Shown here: in pieces, positions 34,216 through 46,506 of the stretch
Layout: the number at the start of each line of letters is the position of its first letter
Numbering within the stretch: position 1 is the stretch's first letter
Assembly (NCBI RefSeq): GCF_001723175.1
Contig: NC_064652.1
Coordinates: 1,798,001 to 1,862,000, forward strand
Source of the DNA: Penicillium oxalicum
Lineage: Eukaryota; Ascomycota; Eurotiomycetes; Eurotiales; Aspergillaceae
Length of the DNA stretch: 64,000 nucleotides
Direction of reading: 5' to 3'
Position numbers and translations under genes: made by a program
Notes under the pieces: generated by a model
The model's input: only the letters and a program-made list of their open reading frames with translations
The model's database searches: none
Told to the model about the DNA's origin: nothing

Positions 34216-36036
34216 TACTCAGGACTCCGATACATGATGTAGTAGTCGGCAGAAACTGACGTGACTCCACAATCGCGCATTGAGCATAACCGTTTACCCC
34301 ATTTAGGTAGAGGGGGGGCTGCAAAGACAATCATCTCTCTTTCGAGTCCAGTCCAGCCCAGTAATGAGTTTGAGGCCGCCGTTGAGCATAGGTGTGAGAA
34401 CTACTAAGCTTATGCGTTAACTCGTCTCGCCCGGGAAACGGTATTCCTGCAAGATGGGGTTTCTTGCAGCCGGGACTGCTGGTTCATCACTTGTACCCGG
34501 CAGTACCGTCCTCTTAGTACGTAGGTCCTGGCACTTAGGCATAGTACTGCGTTACCACTCAGGCTACTACATTTGTACATGGTCGATCCATCCTGTACCT
34601 ACCGTACCTCGGCAGTCCACCGCCATCAAGTAACGGCGGAATAACCGAAGCGATTGGCTCGGAAGATTTCCAGAATATTCAGACCGTGAGATTGGGACGG
34701 GATTTCCAGCCACTGGACCATGTCCGATTGACTTGCCACTCGCCAGCTTGTACGCGAACCGAGTCGTATGAAGCGGGGCTTGTATTCCGGAATTAATCCT
34801 CGATCTTACACTAGGTCAAGGTGACAAATATTGAGCATCATCTGCTGAAATATCTACTGCGTTTTTTTTGCCTTGCACGAGCAAAGTGTTATCAGCCCTG
34901 GTCTACGGTACTCGGATCTGAATCTTGAATAAAGTCGGCCTTGGGCTTCTGGTGACGATTAATCTGGGGATAGTAGGATGGTCTACTATTGACCTATTCA
35001 GGTTGTACGTGTCTACTATCATGCATGTAGTTGTGTACCTACCTGGAACATCTCCAGGTACACGGGACTCGAGAGTAGTACTCTATGACCAATTTACCTT
35101 CCAGAAGGAATCAATTTCAATCTAATACAATACTTACTCCCCTCCACAACTCATAGGCAGATTGGCTCACAAGGTCGTCCATGCGCTTTCTCACGGATGA
35201 AATCAAGACCTGTCCACTCGAGTGGACCGACTCCCATCAGATTGAAGATAGCAGTGCTCCAGACATGATGGGTACTAGTATCTTTGTCGATTAGGGTTAA
35301 CATCTTGACTAGATGTGGAATCCGTGCCCTCTCGATTTTTCAGCCCTGAGCCCTTTTTATCAACTTTGCCTCTATTTGCCAAGGGTTTAGATTCCACGTC
35401 CATGACCGAACCATCCAAAGATTCTTGCATGGATTTATCTGCAACTCGATCGTCATCGGAGCTCTCCACCAAATCTTGGAGGAATTCAAGCAAATCTGGG
35501 ATCGATCATTGATCTCTTTTTCTCTCCCGGCACCTTTATCGAAACAGGGTTATTGGGATAGGATGCTTGTTTCTAGCTGGGAAGTGCGAAATACCTAGCA
35601 AAGGCATATCGATCATGGAATGGGCCTCCACAGCGGGAAAGATGTATGAGTTGACGCCTAGTCGCCTTGATTCTCGGTCATTTCTGAAAGGGAAGATAGA
35701 AAAGGCCAGGCCTTGTGACAAAAGGCATAGATGTACACCTATGAAAATCCATTTAGAACGTGATAGGTGCCTAGGCACTGTAGCTTTGTGGCCATTTAAA
35801 TTTTACCTTGGCTAGGGCTGGTGACAGAAACAGTGCTCATGGTACTATTCGAAACTGACGACTTGTATAGTACAAGCTAGGGTACATAAACCTTCCCCAG
35901 TCCAGCCTAGCCGCGACAAACTGACATGACTTGAGATAGTACCTTACTAGCCTTAGCGTGACTGGGTGAACCAGTACCACAGTACCACGTCCCCACTGGA
36001 CTTGGCCCGAGCCTTTGCAACTGCTGCGAAATATTG

Positions 36037-37490
36037 CTACAGGAACGCAGTCGCATTGGCGTGAGAACCAACACCACCGGGAACATATGCCGGTGCGCTG
36101 GTCATGAAAAACGTCCACTTGCCCCGTTCACGACACTTTTCGGCCAACTTTTCCAGATTCCACATCTCGCCAATGGGACAGCCCCAGAGTGACAAGAGGC
36201 TTTGGTGCAAAAAGTCCATCGCCGGGACGGGCCAAACTTCGAATGTGGGCGAGTCTCCGGCCACCCCGGCAAAGTAGCAATCATGGAGCCACTGGCGCAT
36301 GTCCTCGTCGCGTGCGACACCGGCATAGCTCAGATCCTCATGAGACCGAGTCGCGGCGGCATAGCGTTCCTCCGGGCTCAGCGCGTCGTACCTCTCCACG
36401 AAGCCGGATCGGATCAGGAGGAAGTCGCCGACACGAATGTCGCCTCCCTGGGACTCGGGGCGGATGTCGATTCCTTGCGAGGCGGCACAGGCTTTGAGTT
36501 CGTCGAGCGAGATGGCATGTGACGAATTGGGATCGTAGGGCTTGTTGTTCTTCAGTGCATAATCGCGGTAGTCGAGCAGAATTCCGCGGCCGGCGACACC
36601 ATGTTCGGCCCAGTGATGGATACTGCAACGGAGATTTGCTTTCTCACCGACAAAGTCTTCGCTCGTTGCCTGGAAGAAGAGTCTCACGTCAGCTGACACG
36701 CTCGTCGACCCTTGCTGGTTGATCCCTAGTGTCTTTCCATTTGCGTCCGGGGTTCACTGAATTTACCTTGTTGTAGAAGAGCTTGGTTTCGCAATGCGCA
36801 AACTAGGTAACCGCCATCATGTCAGTTGTTACCCTCCCCGTTGGAGTGGCTTTTCGCCTTGAAAGTTGCCCGAGCACTCACATGACGGAATCCGTCCCAC
36901 TGAGTGCCACTCTGGGTGTTCAAGGAATAGCAATCATCGTAGGCGATACCATCGACGAGAGTCTTCACTGTATGCTTGAAAACCTCCCGATCAAAGGCCG
37001 GTTTCTCAGGCACGTTGAGAGGAAGACTAGATGAGTAGTCAGCGGTCATTCAATCCTCACATCCCGCCATGCCTTTTCTCTTTTTCTTTTTCTTTTCTTT
37101 TCTTTTTCATTTCTCTTTTCTTTTCTTTTCATTTTTCGTTTTTCATTTTGATTCTCTTCGTACTTACTCCAATCGCACCATCTCTCCCGTGACCATCTCC
37201 TGAGCAGATTGCTTAACCCGTTGCGGTGTGAGCAGATTCAAGCGCCCCAGCTGTCAGCACTCTCGTTAGCAATCATTGCACCTTTGAAGAATGCACCCAG
37301 CACCTAAGGAGTGACTGCATGCAAAGAATCCCCTCGATACCTGATCATTTTCTCCCCAGACCCAAGCCGCGCCCTCCGGGGCGCCAGGCAACTTGGGCAA
37401 ATCCCTCAGCGAGGGGAATCGAGCGCAGTTGGGGTTCCAGGGCAACTGGTCAGGAGCCTGAACCGCACCACTCTTGTGCGATGAAGACAT
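36037..37490 (-). CDS. Cyclase-family (kynurenine formamidase-like) hydrolase
   Basis: Member of the metal-dependent cyclase superfamily (Pfam Cyclase), which includes kynurenine formamidases and isatin hydrolases; fungal members of this type are mostly uncharacterised. Five exons (37490-37341, 37250-37168, 37026-36882, 36802-36767, 36669-36037) keep frame and give 348 residues, typical for the family. The fourth exon is only 36 nt, flanked by TAG and GTAAAT signals, and supplies FAHCETKLFYNK. The core motif SGTQWDGFRH lies near residue 118; this fungal subgroup has it in place of the HxGTHxD metal motif of bacterial enzymes. The C-terminal part has GRGILLDYRDY, GDFLLIRSGF and the closing GGVGSHANATAFL. 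No targeting signal is seen, so it is probably cytosolic. Intron 2 is a long pyrimidine tract (37060-37160). Confidence 0.9.
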
Positions 37491-38872
37491 GATTGATGAG
37501 TCGGGATGTTCGATTCTAACAAAGGAGACTTTTGACAATGGGAGGGGTCAATTGAGTGTCCAGGGCATGATAGAAATATCCGGCGTCTGTGAAGCGTGGC
37601 TTTGCCCCCCTCCTCCTCTTCCTCTTCCTCCTCTTCTTCACTCGTCCAACCAGACAGGATCGAATCCATCGGCTAGAAGGTGCGGGGCAAAAAAGAGCTC
37701 CAAACGTCAGAAACTGTGGGATGCCGAGGGAAAGCCAGACAAAAGGTCGGGTGTCAATTTCCCTGGATGATCAGATCGGAATCATTTCGATCTCCCGAGG
37801 CTGCTCGATCGACCACACGGACCATAACCCCGGGTTTAAATCTATTTTCTTCATTGCAATTGAGTCAGAGTATGCCGTATCAAGACTCCTTCTTAATTCA
37901 CCACCGCTGGTCAAATACCCCTCGAATGGTCCAGAGACAACCGGACGCGGAGATTTCTCTCTTTTGGCGCTGATGTCACGTTCCCACAAATGTGAAGAAG
38001 TTGGAGACACAAATCGGCTTCTCCACCTTTCTGGGCACGGATGACGTCCGCTGGAGAGCGGGGGCGTACGGTATCATCTTCACCTCGCACTGTTCATGTC
38101 TTCAAGGTTGGGTTCGGATGAACGAAACAATTGCAGGCACAGGAAAATGTGAGACAGACGCCGGATCAGTACAACAAGACCATGAGATAGCGACGCAGAG
38201 GGGCTCCGTCGACGAATACAAGTTGAAGACCAAGATGGCCGTTGGTTTTGTTTGGGTTGGTTTACAATTTGCTGGGTGGAGTCCATGGACTCCTCGGAAT
38301 ATGGGTGGTTTATGATACACGGCTAAGGGGAGAGAAGTAGGCCTCTTCGCACCCCCAAAGAACCTTCGCCAGAAAAGCTATGTGACCATGAAAATCAGGG
38401 CTGTAACCGTCTCCCATCATTCATTCGGAATGATGATTTCCAACAAAAAAAAAGCCATGCGCGAGAACCGTCCGCGAGTCAGAGGAATGTAGAAAGCAGA
38501 TACTGAAGGGACGCTGGAGGAGACGTATGTCTTGAAAGGACCACAGTAAAAACATGAGAAAGGAAGAGAGAGGAAAAAAACAAGCGGGAGAGCGGATTGA
38601 AACCAAGTGCCAGTTGCAAAAGTGCAGAAACACATTTGTCATATTGCCGTCCCAAAATGCCCAGTTTCATGAATCATTCCCAGTGCGCCGAAAGGACATG
38701 AAATATTCCAGTATGATCATTCGCTTCGTTTTCGCGGGCCTTCGGTGACCCTCGAGGTGAGAAAGGAGGAAGGGGGAAGGGGGGAAGAAAAGAAAACAAA
38801 ATCGAGAGGGAGAGAGGGAGAAGAACAGAAGGCGACAACCGAAGAGGGTCAAGCGATGAATGAGAGATCAGC
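37491..38872. other. Intergenic between cyclase and Sum2-like genes
   Basis: About 1.4 kb including the cyclase promoter and the 3' flank of the next minus-strand gene. Open frames such as 37992-38315 start at GTG or run opposite each other and have no family resemblance. Confidence 0.55.
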
Positions 38873-40904
38873 TTAGTTCAGACCTCCAAAAGCACCCTGT
38901 TGAACGGGGAAGGGAGCACGGGCGCCCCCACGCGGGCCACCCCGGCCACCGCGACCACCACGTCCACGGCCACGACCACCGCGACCTCGGCCGCGGCCAC
39001 GATAGCCGTCCACGCTGCCCTGCCCAAAGGTTTCAATGTTGCGCTTCTCCTCCTCACCGCGCCACTCGCGACCACCCACTCGGGTGGCGTTCTCTTCACG
39101 GTCGCGAGCCTCACTGGAGATGTTGTCAAAGAAGGACGTCGAGCGGTTGTACAGGCTGTGAGTAGCAGCGGCCGAGGCACCATTGGTGTCGGTCTCGGCT
39201 TGATGGGCAAGATCGTGAGATTCGACCTCGGCGGTAGGCGACCCGGTGGCAATCGCCTCTTTGATCAGGTCTTGCTTGTTGAACTTGGCATTGGCTGTCG
39301 CAAAATCATAGTCGGACTCGGGAACTTCGATCTTCTTGTGCTGGACACGTGCACCACCGCGGCCACCACGGGGCGCATGCGGATGTGGGTGCGGGTGCGG
39401 GTGTTGCTGCTGGTGATGATGGCCACCCCGGAGAGCACGAGGTCCATTGAAGGGCTGCATGTGATCCATTTTGCGAGCGAGAGAATCCACTCCGGCATCT
39501 TGACCCGGCTTTTTCGGGCCACCGGCTGAGGCAGCTTGGCCATCGCAGCTGCAACAGCTTGGGTCGCTGCCTGGGTAGCATCAACGGGGGCGGGACCTTG
39601 AGCAGGAGCCACGGGACGAGGCGCAGTCATTGGGACAGCGGGCATGACCCGACCACTCTTCTGCGCAGGAGCAGCCTGCGTGGATCCATGCACAGCTTCC
39701 GCAACCGTCGGCTTTGATTCCACCGGCGGGGTAGGTGCCTTCTGAGCCGCCGGGGTGGCATGGCGGCTTGTGGGCTTGGGATCGCCGCTAGGGAGCTCAG
39801 AGGTGGTCTGAGGCACGGGGCCACTGGGAGGACCGGGGCGCTGCTGAGGAGGCTGGTTGTGTGCACCGAGAGGCATCTGAGGGGGAAATTGACCGGGACC
39901 TCCAGGAGGGAAGCCGTGGCCAGGAGGGGGAAACCAGCCGGGTGGGGGCGCACCATAAGGCATGTTGCCTGGGAAGCCACCTGGACCTCCGGGGCCAGGA
40001 GGGAAAGGAGGCGGAGGCCCATTGAAACGTTGCCCGTAAGGAGGATAGAAACCTTGCTGGAATTGTTGTTGGGGAGGATATCCAGGTGGGGTTTGCTGAA
40101 CACCCTGCGGGGTCTGTGTGGAGGGTTGGGAGGGAAGGCCCTGACTAGGAGTACCCATTGGAGGAGCATTGGGCATTGGGCCCGGTCGCGAGACGTTCTG
40201 GACAAGCCAAATGTCAGTGAATTGAGCGTTTTGAAGCAATGACAGGCACAGAGGCTTGAGCAAAGGGCATGCATGAGTGATCAATCAGAAGGAAGGCAAC
40301 GGAAATATCGACATGGTTTTGCGCATTCCGAACAGGTCTGTGAGTTTACATCCGAGAATATTTCATCATTTGATCCATTCAACGTCAGGGGACGCCGATA
40401 TTGATGACATGCGGAGAAAAGAAGAGGGACAAGCTAGAGGGGCAACCGCCAAGGCGTAGGAGTCATGACTTACGCCAAGGATGGCTGGGTCGTCTGGAAC
40501 CCGGGGAGGCTCTGGCTGAGCATTGTCTTTTGTCTCTTCATCGGCAATGCTGATATCGTTCACATCACTGCCGCGAAAGACAATGTACTCGTAGACATTC
40601 GCGGAAGGTGGGACCTCCTCGGCCGGGTTCTTGCGACGGCCCTCGGTACCGAATGACTTGACATTCTCCAGAGCTATCGTTGACGCCTCGGGGTTGATCT
40701 CGTGGAGAGTGCCGACGTATCTTGCTAAGCATGAGCTTTTGTGGTCTTTGCGTCACTGGTCAATGAATGTCACATACCGAATCTCGCTCTTTGAGATCAG
40801 ATTGAAGCGCTGGCTGCAACAAGTTAGCTTCACGTCAGCTCCATCACCAAGAGGTGATTCGTCGAGCGGCTGTGTGCTCACCCAATCAAGTGGTTCATAT
40901 CCAT
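38873..40904 (-). CDS. Scd6/Sum2/LSM14-type RNA-binding protein, frameshifted here
   Basis: Proteins of this family bind mRNA and translation factors, repress translation and gather in P-bodies. Exons are 40904-40882, 40813-40778, 40720-40474 and 40197-38873. The LSm domain starts MDMNHLIGQRFNLIS and includes YVGTLHEINPEA. A Pro/Gly-rich middle follows, then the DFDF box (VPESDYDFATANAKFNKQDL), FFD box (STSFFDNIS), TFG box (NIETFGQ) and a C-terminal RGG-rich tail. Order and content match LSM14/Scd6. In the last exon the frame changes near 39515-39525: before it the frame reads KLPQPVARK, after it PKKPGQDAGVDSL. Summed exons are 1631 nt, one short of 544 codons, consistent with one lost G in CCGGTGG. 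I treat the gene as intact with a probable sequence error. The 276-nt intron (40473-40198) is long for this window. Confidence 0.88.
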
Positions 40905-41236
40905 GGTGACTGGCTGCGCAAGTTGCGCACTGCTTGATCTCAGGAAAGGGATTTCAAGGTGGCAAGGATGCAAGAGAGAAGATCAAAGGTGACGCGATGT
41001 GAACCGATGAGGTGGAGGAAAGGTGGGTAGACCGGGAAGGGGAGGGAAGTGAGAAGAAGCGAGATCTGTGGTGTCGGTGGATTCGTGCTACGGTGGGCGG
41101 CAGAAGCTTAGTGAGCAGTTCTCAGTGTACACTTTTGGCGGGTCCCAGGCCACTCTCCAGTAGGAATTCAAGATATCTGCCAAACTTGAAGAGAGGAAAG
41201 TGAAATCAGAAGGAATCACTTTCTGTGCTTATAAAC
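40905..41236. promoter_or_regulatory. Divergent promoter between Sum2-like and WD40 genes
   Basis: Only 332 bp separate the two start codons, so both promoters share this segment. GA-rich on the plus strand (about 40990-41070). I did not recognise a definite TATA or CCAAT box. Confidence 0.6.
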
Positions 41237-42541
41237 ATGACGACCACTTCGGATCGGGATTACTTTTTCCAGACCACGTAAGATAGCCAGATATCATGGT
41301 GTGTTCGGGGAAGTGACCACGTGCTAATCTGTATATTCTCTTGACGCCCAGTGCTGCACTTGACGAGCAGCAACGAAAGGCGGTCAAATCCAAGAACACC
41401 CTTGGAAACCCAATCAAATTAGAGAGCAAAATTCTCGCAGTGATCGCGGATTCTAGGAACCCAGGATCAGTCTACGTCGCCCAAAGCAACGGCATCGTAC
41501 GGAGAGTTGTTCTTGAGGTAAGAAGTCTGATAGCGTTACATCCCTATTGGCCCAGTGCTGATCTACGATCTTGTTTCTTCCTTTCAGACTGGTCAAACTA
41601 CAGCCCTCTACAAGGGGCCTGAAGCTCCATTGACCAGTCTTTGCCTCAGCCCAGATGGAAGGTTCCTGTTTGCCGGATGCTGGGATAAAACAATCTGGAG
41701 CTGGGATGTGGTGTCCCGGCAGCCGCACCGAAGGTACGAAGGACACAGTGACTTTGTCAAGGCGGTAATCACTGTGCAAATGAATGGACAGAGTCTCCTA
41801 GTCTCAGGAGGAGCAGATGCAAAGGTTCTCACTTTTAGTATCGAGAACGGGGAGCGAATCAAAACTTTCAAGGGCCATCTTCGGGGTATCTTGGACCTTG
41901 CCATTGACCCCGAGACAGAAGCAAAAGAGGTTGCAGTGTTCAGTGCGGGAAGTGATCGAGAGATTCGTCAATTCGTGCTGGTGGGCGAAGAGAGCGTGTC
42001 TGAGCCACTGTTGCCACATGAAACCAGTGTGAACAAACTCTACTTTGACGCAGACGGCGACATGTGGACGGCATCCGCTGACAAGACCGTGAAATGTCTG
42101 GTCCGAGCAGATGGATGGAAGGCAAATCTGACCCTTGAGCATCCGGATTTTGTTCGAGATGTCCTCGTGTACGAGAACGGGGGGTGGGTAGTCACTGCTT
42201 GCCGAGACGAGCACGTCCGCGTGTGGAATCGATCTGTAAGCCTCCCGAAGATGGCTGCCTATCAGCGAGGATTTGTACTAATCGGCAATTCCTAGACGGG
42301 TCAACTTCATCACACGTTTTCTGGCCACTTTGAGGAAGTCACTGGCCTCGCCTTGGTTGGGTCGACTGTTGTCAGTGTGGGTATTGATGGTACCATCCGG
42401 CAATGGTCTGTTCGACCCGACGAGCTCCAAAAGGCAGTTGACCTTGCCAAAAAGGGGCCCATTGAAGAGAAGAAGCCGGAAACCGAAACCATGCTTACCG
42501 AAGAAGAGGAACGGGAGCTAGCTGAGCTGATGGAGGAGTGA
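41237..42541 (+). CDS. WD40-repeat protein, function unknown
   Basis: A beta-propeller scaffold protein. Exons 41237-41277, 41352-41517, 41588-42235 and 42296-42541 keep frame and total 1101 nt, or 366 residues. At least five WD-type repeats are visible, for example GPEAPLTSLCLSPDGRFLFAGCWDKTIWSWD, EGHSDFVKAVI...GADAKVLTFS, KGHLRGILDLAI, HETSVNKLYFDADGDMWTASADKT and SGHFEEVTGLALVGSTVVSVGIDGTIRQW; these fill most of the chain from about residue 45 to 335. The acidic tail is EEKKPETETMLTEEEEREL. The family gives no specific partner, and I could not match it to a named orthologue. It is divergent from the Sum2-like gene. Confidence 0.88.
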
Positions 42542-43242
42542 AGCGCTCTTATTCTGATTATGACGATACCCTAGACATGATGTTCCTGACTCTATTTTGA
42601 CTACGGGCTGCAAATCCACCCCTCGTCTTCCATAGCAGCAGGTGGCCCAGGTGGCCGAATGCTTTGCAATTTATTAGGAGTCGTTACAACGACCATCTCC
42701 CCTTGTCTCACAGCTAACGGTCTGTCATGGCGACCAAAGACTCTGTCGAATGGCTTCCAACTTTGCGTGGAAATCTAGCACGTGACCATTCCGTGACATG
42801 ATGACGTACGGGGCCGATCTCCCGGCCTTCCAGTGCCCCCTCGGATATCTCCCATTGCGCCTCTTCGAATGCCATTCGAAACAAGGACTCCCTCACAAGC
42901 TGAGACCCGACCGTCCAGGCTAAAGTGAAACCTCCTGGCCCACTCCACAGCATCGAAAAGCGCACGAGTTCACCGCCTCCTCGTCCCGCCTGAGTTGTAC
43001 TGTAGTCTTCCAGTAATTGGGTGGGCTGGAAAGTCTGTCTCTCGACAACCTTCCGCGGGGTACATAGAAGAGTCGGGTACTCCCACCACCACCTTACTCT
43101 ACGAGCGTCCACTGGTACCTCGCTCTGCGGATCCTGTCCTGCCGGATCGCGTTAGCTCCTCCGCCTTGGGCCGAGCAGACAACGCGGTGCAATTCTCCCC
43201 GCAGACCTGCACGCGCTTGTTTCACAGCAATTATTAGCCATC
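42542..43242. other. Intergenic upstream of SPATA20-like gene
   Basis: About 700 bp with the WD40 gene 3' end and the promoter of the next gene. One GTACTGTA motif is at 42997-43004. No ORF is supported. Confidence 0.55.
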
Positions 43243-45812
43243 ATGCAGTCGCATCATGATAGCTCGGATTCAGGACCGAAGCTGGTCAACCGTCTACACT
43301 TGAGCAAATCGCCCTATGTAAGTGTCCAACTCACTCGCGGCGGGGTATCAGCGCGGGCCAGCTTACTAAACGGACTATCTAGGTGCGGGCGCATATGAAT
43401 AATCCCGTCGCATGGCAGCTTTGGGATTCGGAAGCTATCAACCATGCCAAAAAATATAACCGGATGATCTTCCTGAGTATCGGATACTCCGCTTGCCACT
43501 GTAAGTCACCGCGTGGACATTGGGTCCCGTCACAGGTGAGAAGCACGTTGCTGACAGCTCCTTAGGGTGCCATGTCATGGAAAAGGAATCCTTCATGTCT
43601 TCTGAGGTCGCTACTATTCTCAACGAGTCTTTCATTCCAATCAAGGTTGATCGGGAAGAACGGCCGGACATTGATGACATTTATATGAACTATGTTCAAG
43701 CCACGACCAGGGTCGGGTGGCTGGCCTCTAAACGTCTTTCTCACTCCCGAGCTCGAGCCCGTTTTCGGTGGAACATATTGGCCGGGGCCCAATTCGGGTA
43801 CCTCACACGGACCGGGCACCACCGGCTTCGTCGAGATCTTGGAGAAGCTGAGAGATGTCTGGAAAACACAACAAGAACGCTGCCTAGAGAGCGCCAAGGA
43901 TATTACGATGCAACTGCGAGAATTCGCCGAGGAAGGACGCATTCGCAGTCCACAGGCCAGGAGGGCGAGGAGGAGGATCTCGATATTGAGCTTCTTGAGG
44001 AAGCCTATCAACACTTTGCGACGAGATACGATTCCATCAATGGCGGGTTTGGCCGAGCCCCCAAATTTCCCACTCCTGCCAACCTTGCCTTTTTACTGCG
44101 ACTGGGAGCGTACCCTGCCGAGGTTCAAGATGTTGTCGGGCAAGACGAGTGTGAAAAAGCGACAGCCATGGCAGTCACAACACTGGTGAACATGGCTCGC
44201 GGCGGCATCAGGGATCATATCGGCCATGGCTTTTCTCGGTACAGCGTTACGGCAGATTGGAGTCTGCCTCATTTTGAGAAGATGCTGTACGACCAAGCTC
44301 AACTACTGGACGTCTACCTGGACGCTTTCCGGCTGACCCACGACCCGGAGCTTTTGGGTGCCGTCTATGATTTGGCGGCCTACCTGACAACGGCGCCGAT
44401 GCAGTCTCCCACGGGTGGATTTTACTCCTCGGAAGATGCAGACAGCTACCCGAGCCCGAACGAGACCGAAAAGCGAGAAGGTGCTTTTTATGTGTGGTCA
44501 CTCAAAGAACTCAATCAGGTCCTGGGATCTCGGGACGCTCCAGTCTGCGCTCGTCACTGGGGCGTGCTTCCAGATGGCAACGTGGCGGCCGAATACGACC
44601 CCCATGACGAGTTCATGAACCAAAACGTCCTGTCTGTCAAGGCGACACCGAGTAAGCTCGCTAAGGACTTTGGTCTGAGTGAAGAAGAGGTGGTCAGGAT
44701 TATCAAAAATGGCAAGCAAAAACTTCGCGACCACCGTGAGAAGGCCAGAGGGCATCCCGACCTTGACGATAAGATTGTGGTGGCGTGGAATGGTCTCGCG
44801 ATTGGCGCTTTGGCCAAGTGTAGTGTCCTATTTGGAGAAATTGAGAGCTCCAAGGCCACATCATGTCGCGAGGCCGCCGCACGTGCCATAGGCTTTATCA
44901 AGGATAATCTGTTTGAACGGTCTACGGGCAAGTTGTGGCGAATCTGGCGAGACGGGAGTCGTGGCGACACCCCTGGATTTGCTGATGACTACGCCTACCT
45001 GACTAGTGGTCTTTTGGACATGTACGAGGCGACCTTTGATGATAGCTACTTACAATTTGCTGAGCGCCTTCAAAGTAAGAAGACATCACCAGAAACCCCC
45101 TCCCCCTGCGACGTTTCAACAGGGTGAGGACATGATGGCTAACATCTTGTGACCCCCAGAATACCTGAACGAGCACTTTTTATCCAAGACGGAAACGTCA
45201 TCATCTGGCTACTTCAACACCTCCTCAGAGCCGACCCCGGGTATGCCGGGCCCTCTCTTCCGATTGAAGACGGGCACGGAATCCGCCACGCCATCTGTGA
45301 ACGCCATCATCGCCCGTAATCTGCTGCGACTGGCTGCATTGCTCGAGGAGGATCAATATCGGACCCTTGCACGGCAGACTTGCAACTCGTTTGCCGTGGA
45401 AATTCTGCAACATCCGTTCCTCTTTGTCGGACTCCTCGACGTTGTCGTGGGTCTTCAAATTGGCACCCGCATCGTGACTGGTGTCTTCTGCACGACGGAA
45501 ACCACTTTCCCTTCGTCAGCGCAGCAAGGAGTGAGCTCCTCTGGCCAGGAAGACCAAGAAGATCAGCCCGTGGTCGCCCGCGATCTAATCATGCAGCGCG
45601 TGCGAGCAGAGGCCGGCGCTGGTCTTTGCCCCACCCTGGCGGCCGCTTCGATGGTGGATGTTCGACCCTCTCATCTCAAAGACTTTGTGGGTAACCAATC
45701 CTTCTGGCTCAAGTCGCGAAACCCTCTGTTCAAGGATTTGAAGGCAGGTGAACCTGCCAAGAATCACTTAATGGTGTGTGAGACCGGACGGTGTCGGACG
45801 ATTGATCTATAA
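43243..45812 (+). CDS. SPATA20/YyaL-type protein with thioredoxin-like domain, two indels
   Basis: Widespread family with an N-terminal thioredoxin-like DUF255 domain followed by an (alpha/alpha)6 barrel like N-acylglucosamine epimerases; biochemical role not settled. Exons are 43243-43317, 43383-43500, 43566-45074 and 45160-45812. The CHWCH motif near residue 63 is rebuilt by the second intron (split TGG). Within exon 3 the family sequence leaves the frame at an extra A (43709): ATT, then GSGGWPLNVFLTPELEPVFGG in the next frame. It returns near 43937, where one A seems missing: EEG, then GEEEDLDIELLEEAYQ. The two shifts cancel and the total, 2355 nt or 784 residues, matches SPATA20 length. 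Without correction about 75 residues of the thioredoxin-like part are scrambled. Other motifs are GGIRDHIGHGFSRYSVTADWSLPHFEKMLYDQ and SSEDADSYP. Confidence 0.88.
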
Positions 45813-46456
45813 GATAGCGTCATGTGTGCACTTTTTTTTTTCTAAAGTGAAACTCTGTTTGATTTGCCTGATTGATCCTCTGGCCATGTTGATAGACTTA
45901 AGGAACCAAAAAAAAAGGATAGACGTGGTCGTGGCGCTGCCCATCACGCTCTCGCGCTGTGTAGGTGAATTCTGATCGTTTGTTGACGTACAGCAATCTC
46001 TCTATCTTTTCTCTCTTCCTTTCCTTGCGAGCGGAGGAAGTCCCCAATGATGCATCAATCCGAAAGACCTGGACCCAAATCGGTCGAGTCAGAAGAACCA
46101 AATCTCCAGTCGAACTGAGAAGGAAAAAGAAAATATTGGGAACGAATCACCCTTTCAAAATCCTCCCATCCCACCACGAATGACGCGTCGAGGGAGGGGC
46201 GTCCTTTCGCATTTGGATCACGAAGGTTCATCCATCATCCACTACGCTCCCTAACGTTTGTGGTGGCGCTCTCGGTACGCCGGCCAAGACCAGCCTCGGA
46301 GATTAAACGAGCATACAGCCCTCATTTGACAGGTCCGTGAAATTGTGTGTCCAATTCTGAAATGAATGGACTTGACGTCCACTGAGATTTCGAATGTCAG
46401 TTTGGCCTTTTCTTGAACGTTGGTTCTGGGTGCTTTTATTTTATTTTGTTATTTTG

Positions 46457-46458
<2 letters not shown>

Positions 46459-46503
<45 letters not shown>
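46459..46503. repeat. (TC)n microsatellite, about 22 units
   Basis: Uninterrupted TC repeat of 45 bases about 650 bp beyond the SPATA20-like gene. Confidence 0.95.

Positions 46504-46506
<3 letters not shown>

Larger units (their letters stand above)
29051..36036. other. Gene-poor stretch rich in microsatellites
   Basis: About 7 kb with no convincing gene. Open frames are low-complexity (GA or CT repeats translated) or start at non-ATG codons and overlap each other. It includes a (GA)n tract at 30164-30206, an (AG)n tract at 34194-34215, C runs near 31004-31015 and 33321-33329, and a perfect hairpin at 31246-31270. At 35275-35815 both strands carry ATG- or near-ATG-started ORFs of 65-82 codons that could be a decayed gene. 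The left edge is the transporter promoter; the right edge is the 3' flank of the cyclase gene. Confidence 0.5.

Noticed and set aside
14838..34690. Similar 26-base strings at 14838-14866 and 34664-34690 (AGATTTTCAGAATAGTCAGA-like)
   Set aside because: Too short and imperfect to claim a shared element without a genome-wide repeat search.
39510..39530. Tiny intron (14-24 nt) to explain the Sum2-like frame change
   Set aside because: Far below the shortest intron called in this window (about 55 nt) and lacks a branch site; a single-base error is simpler.
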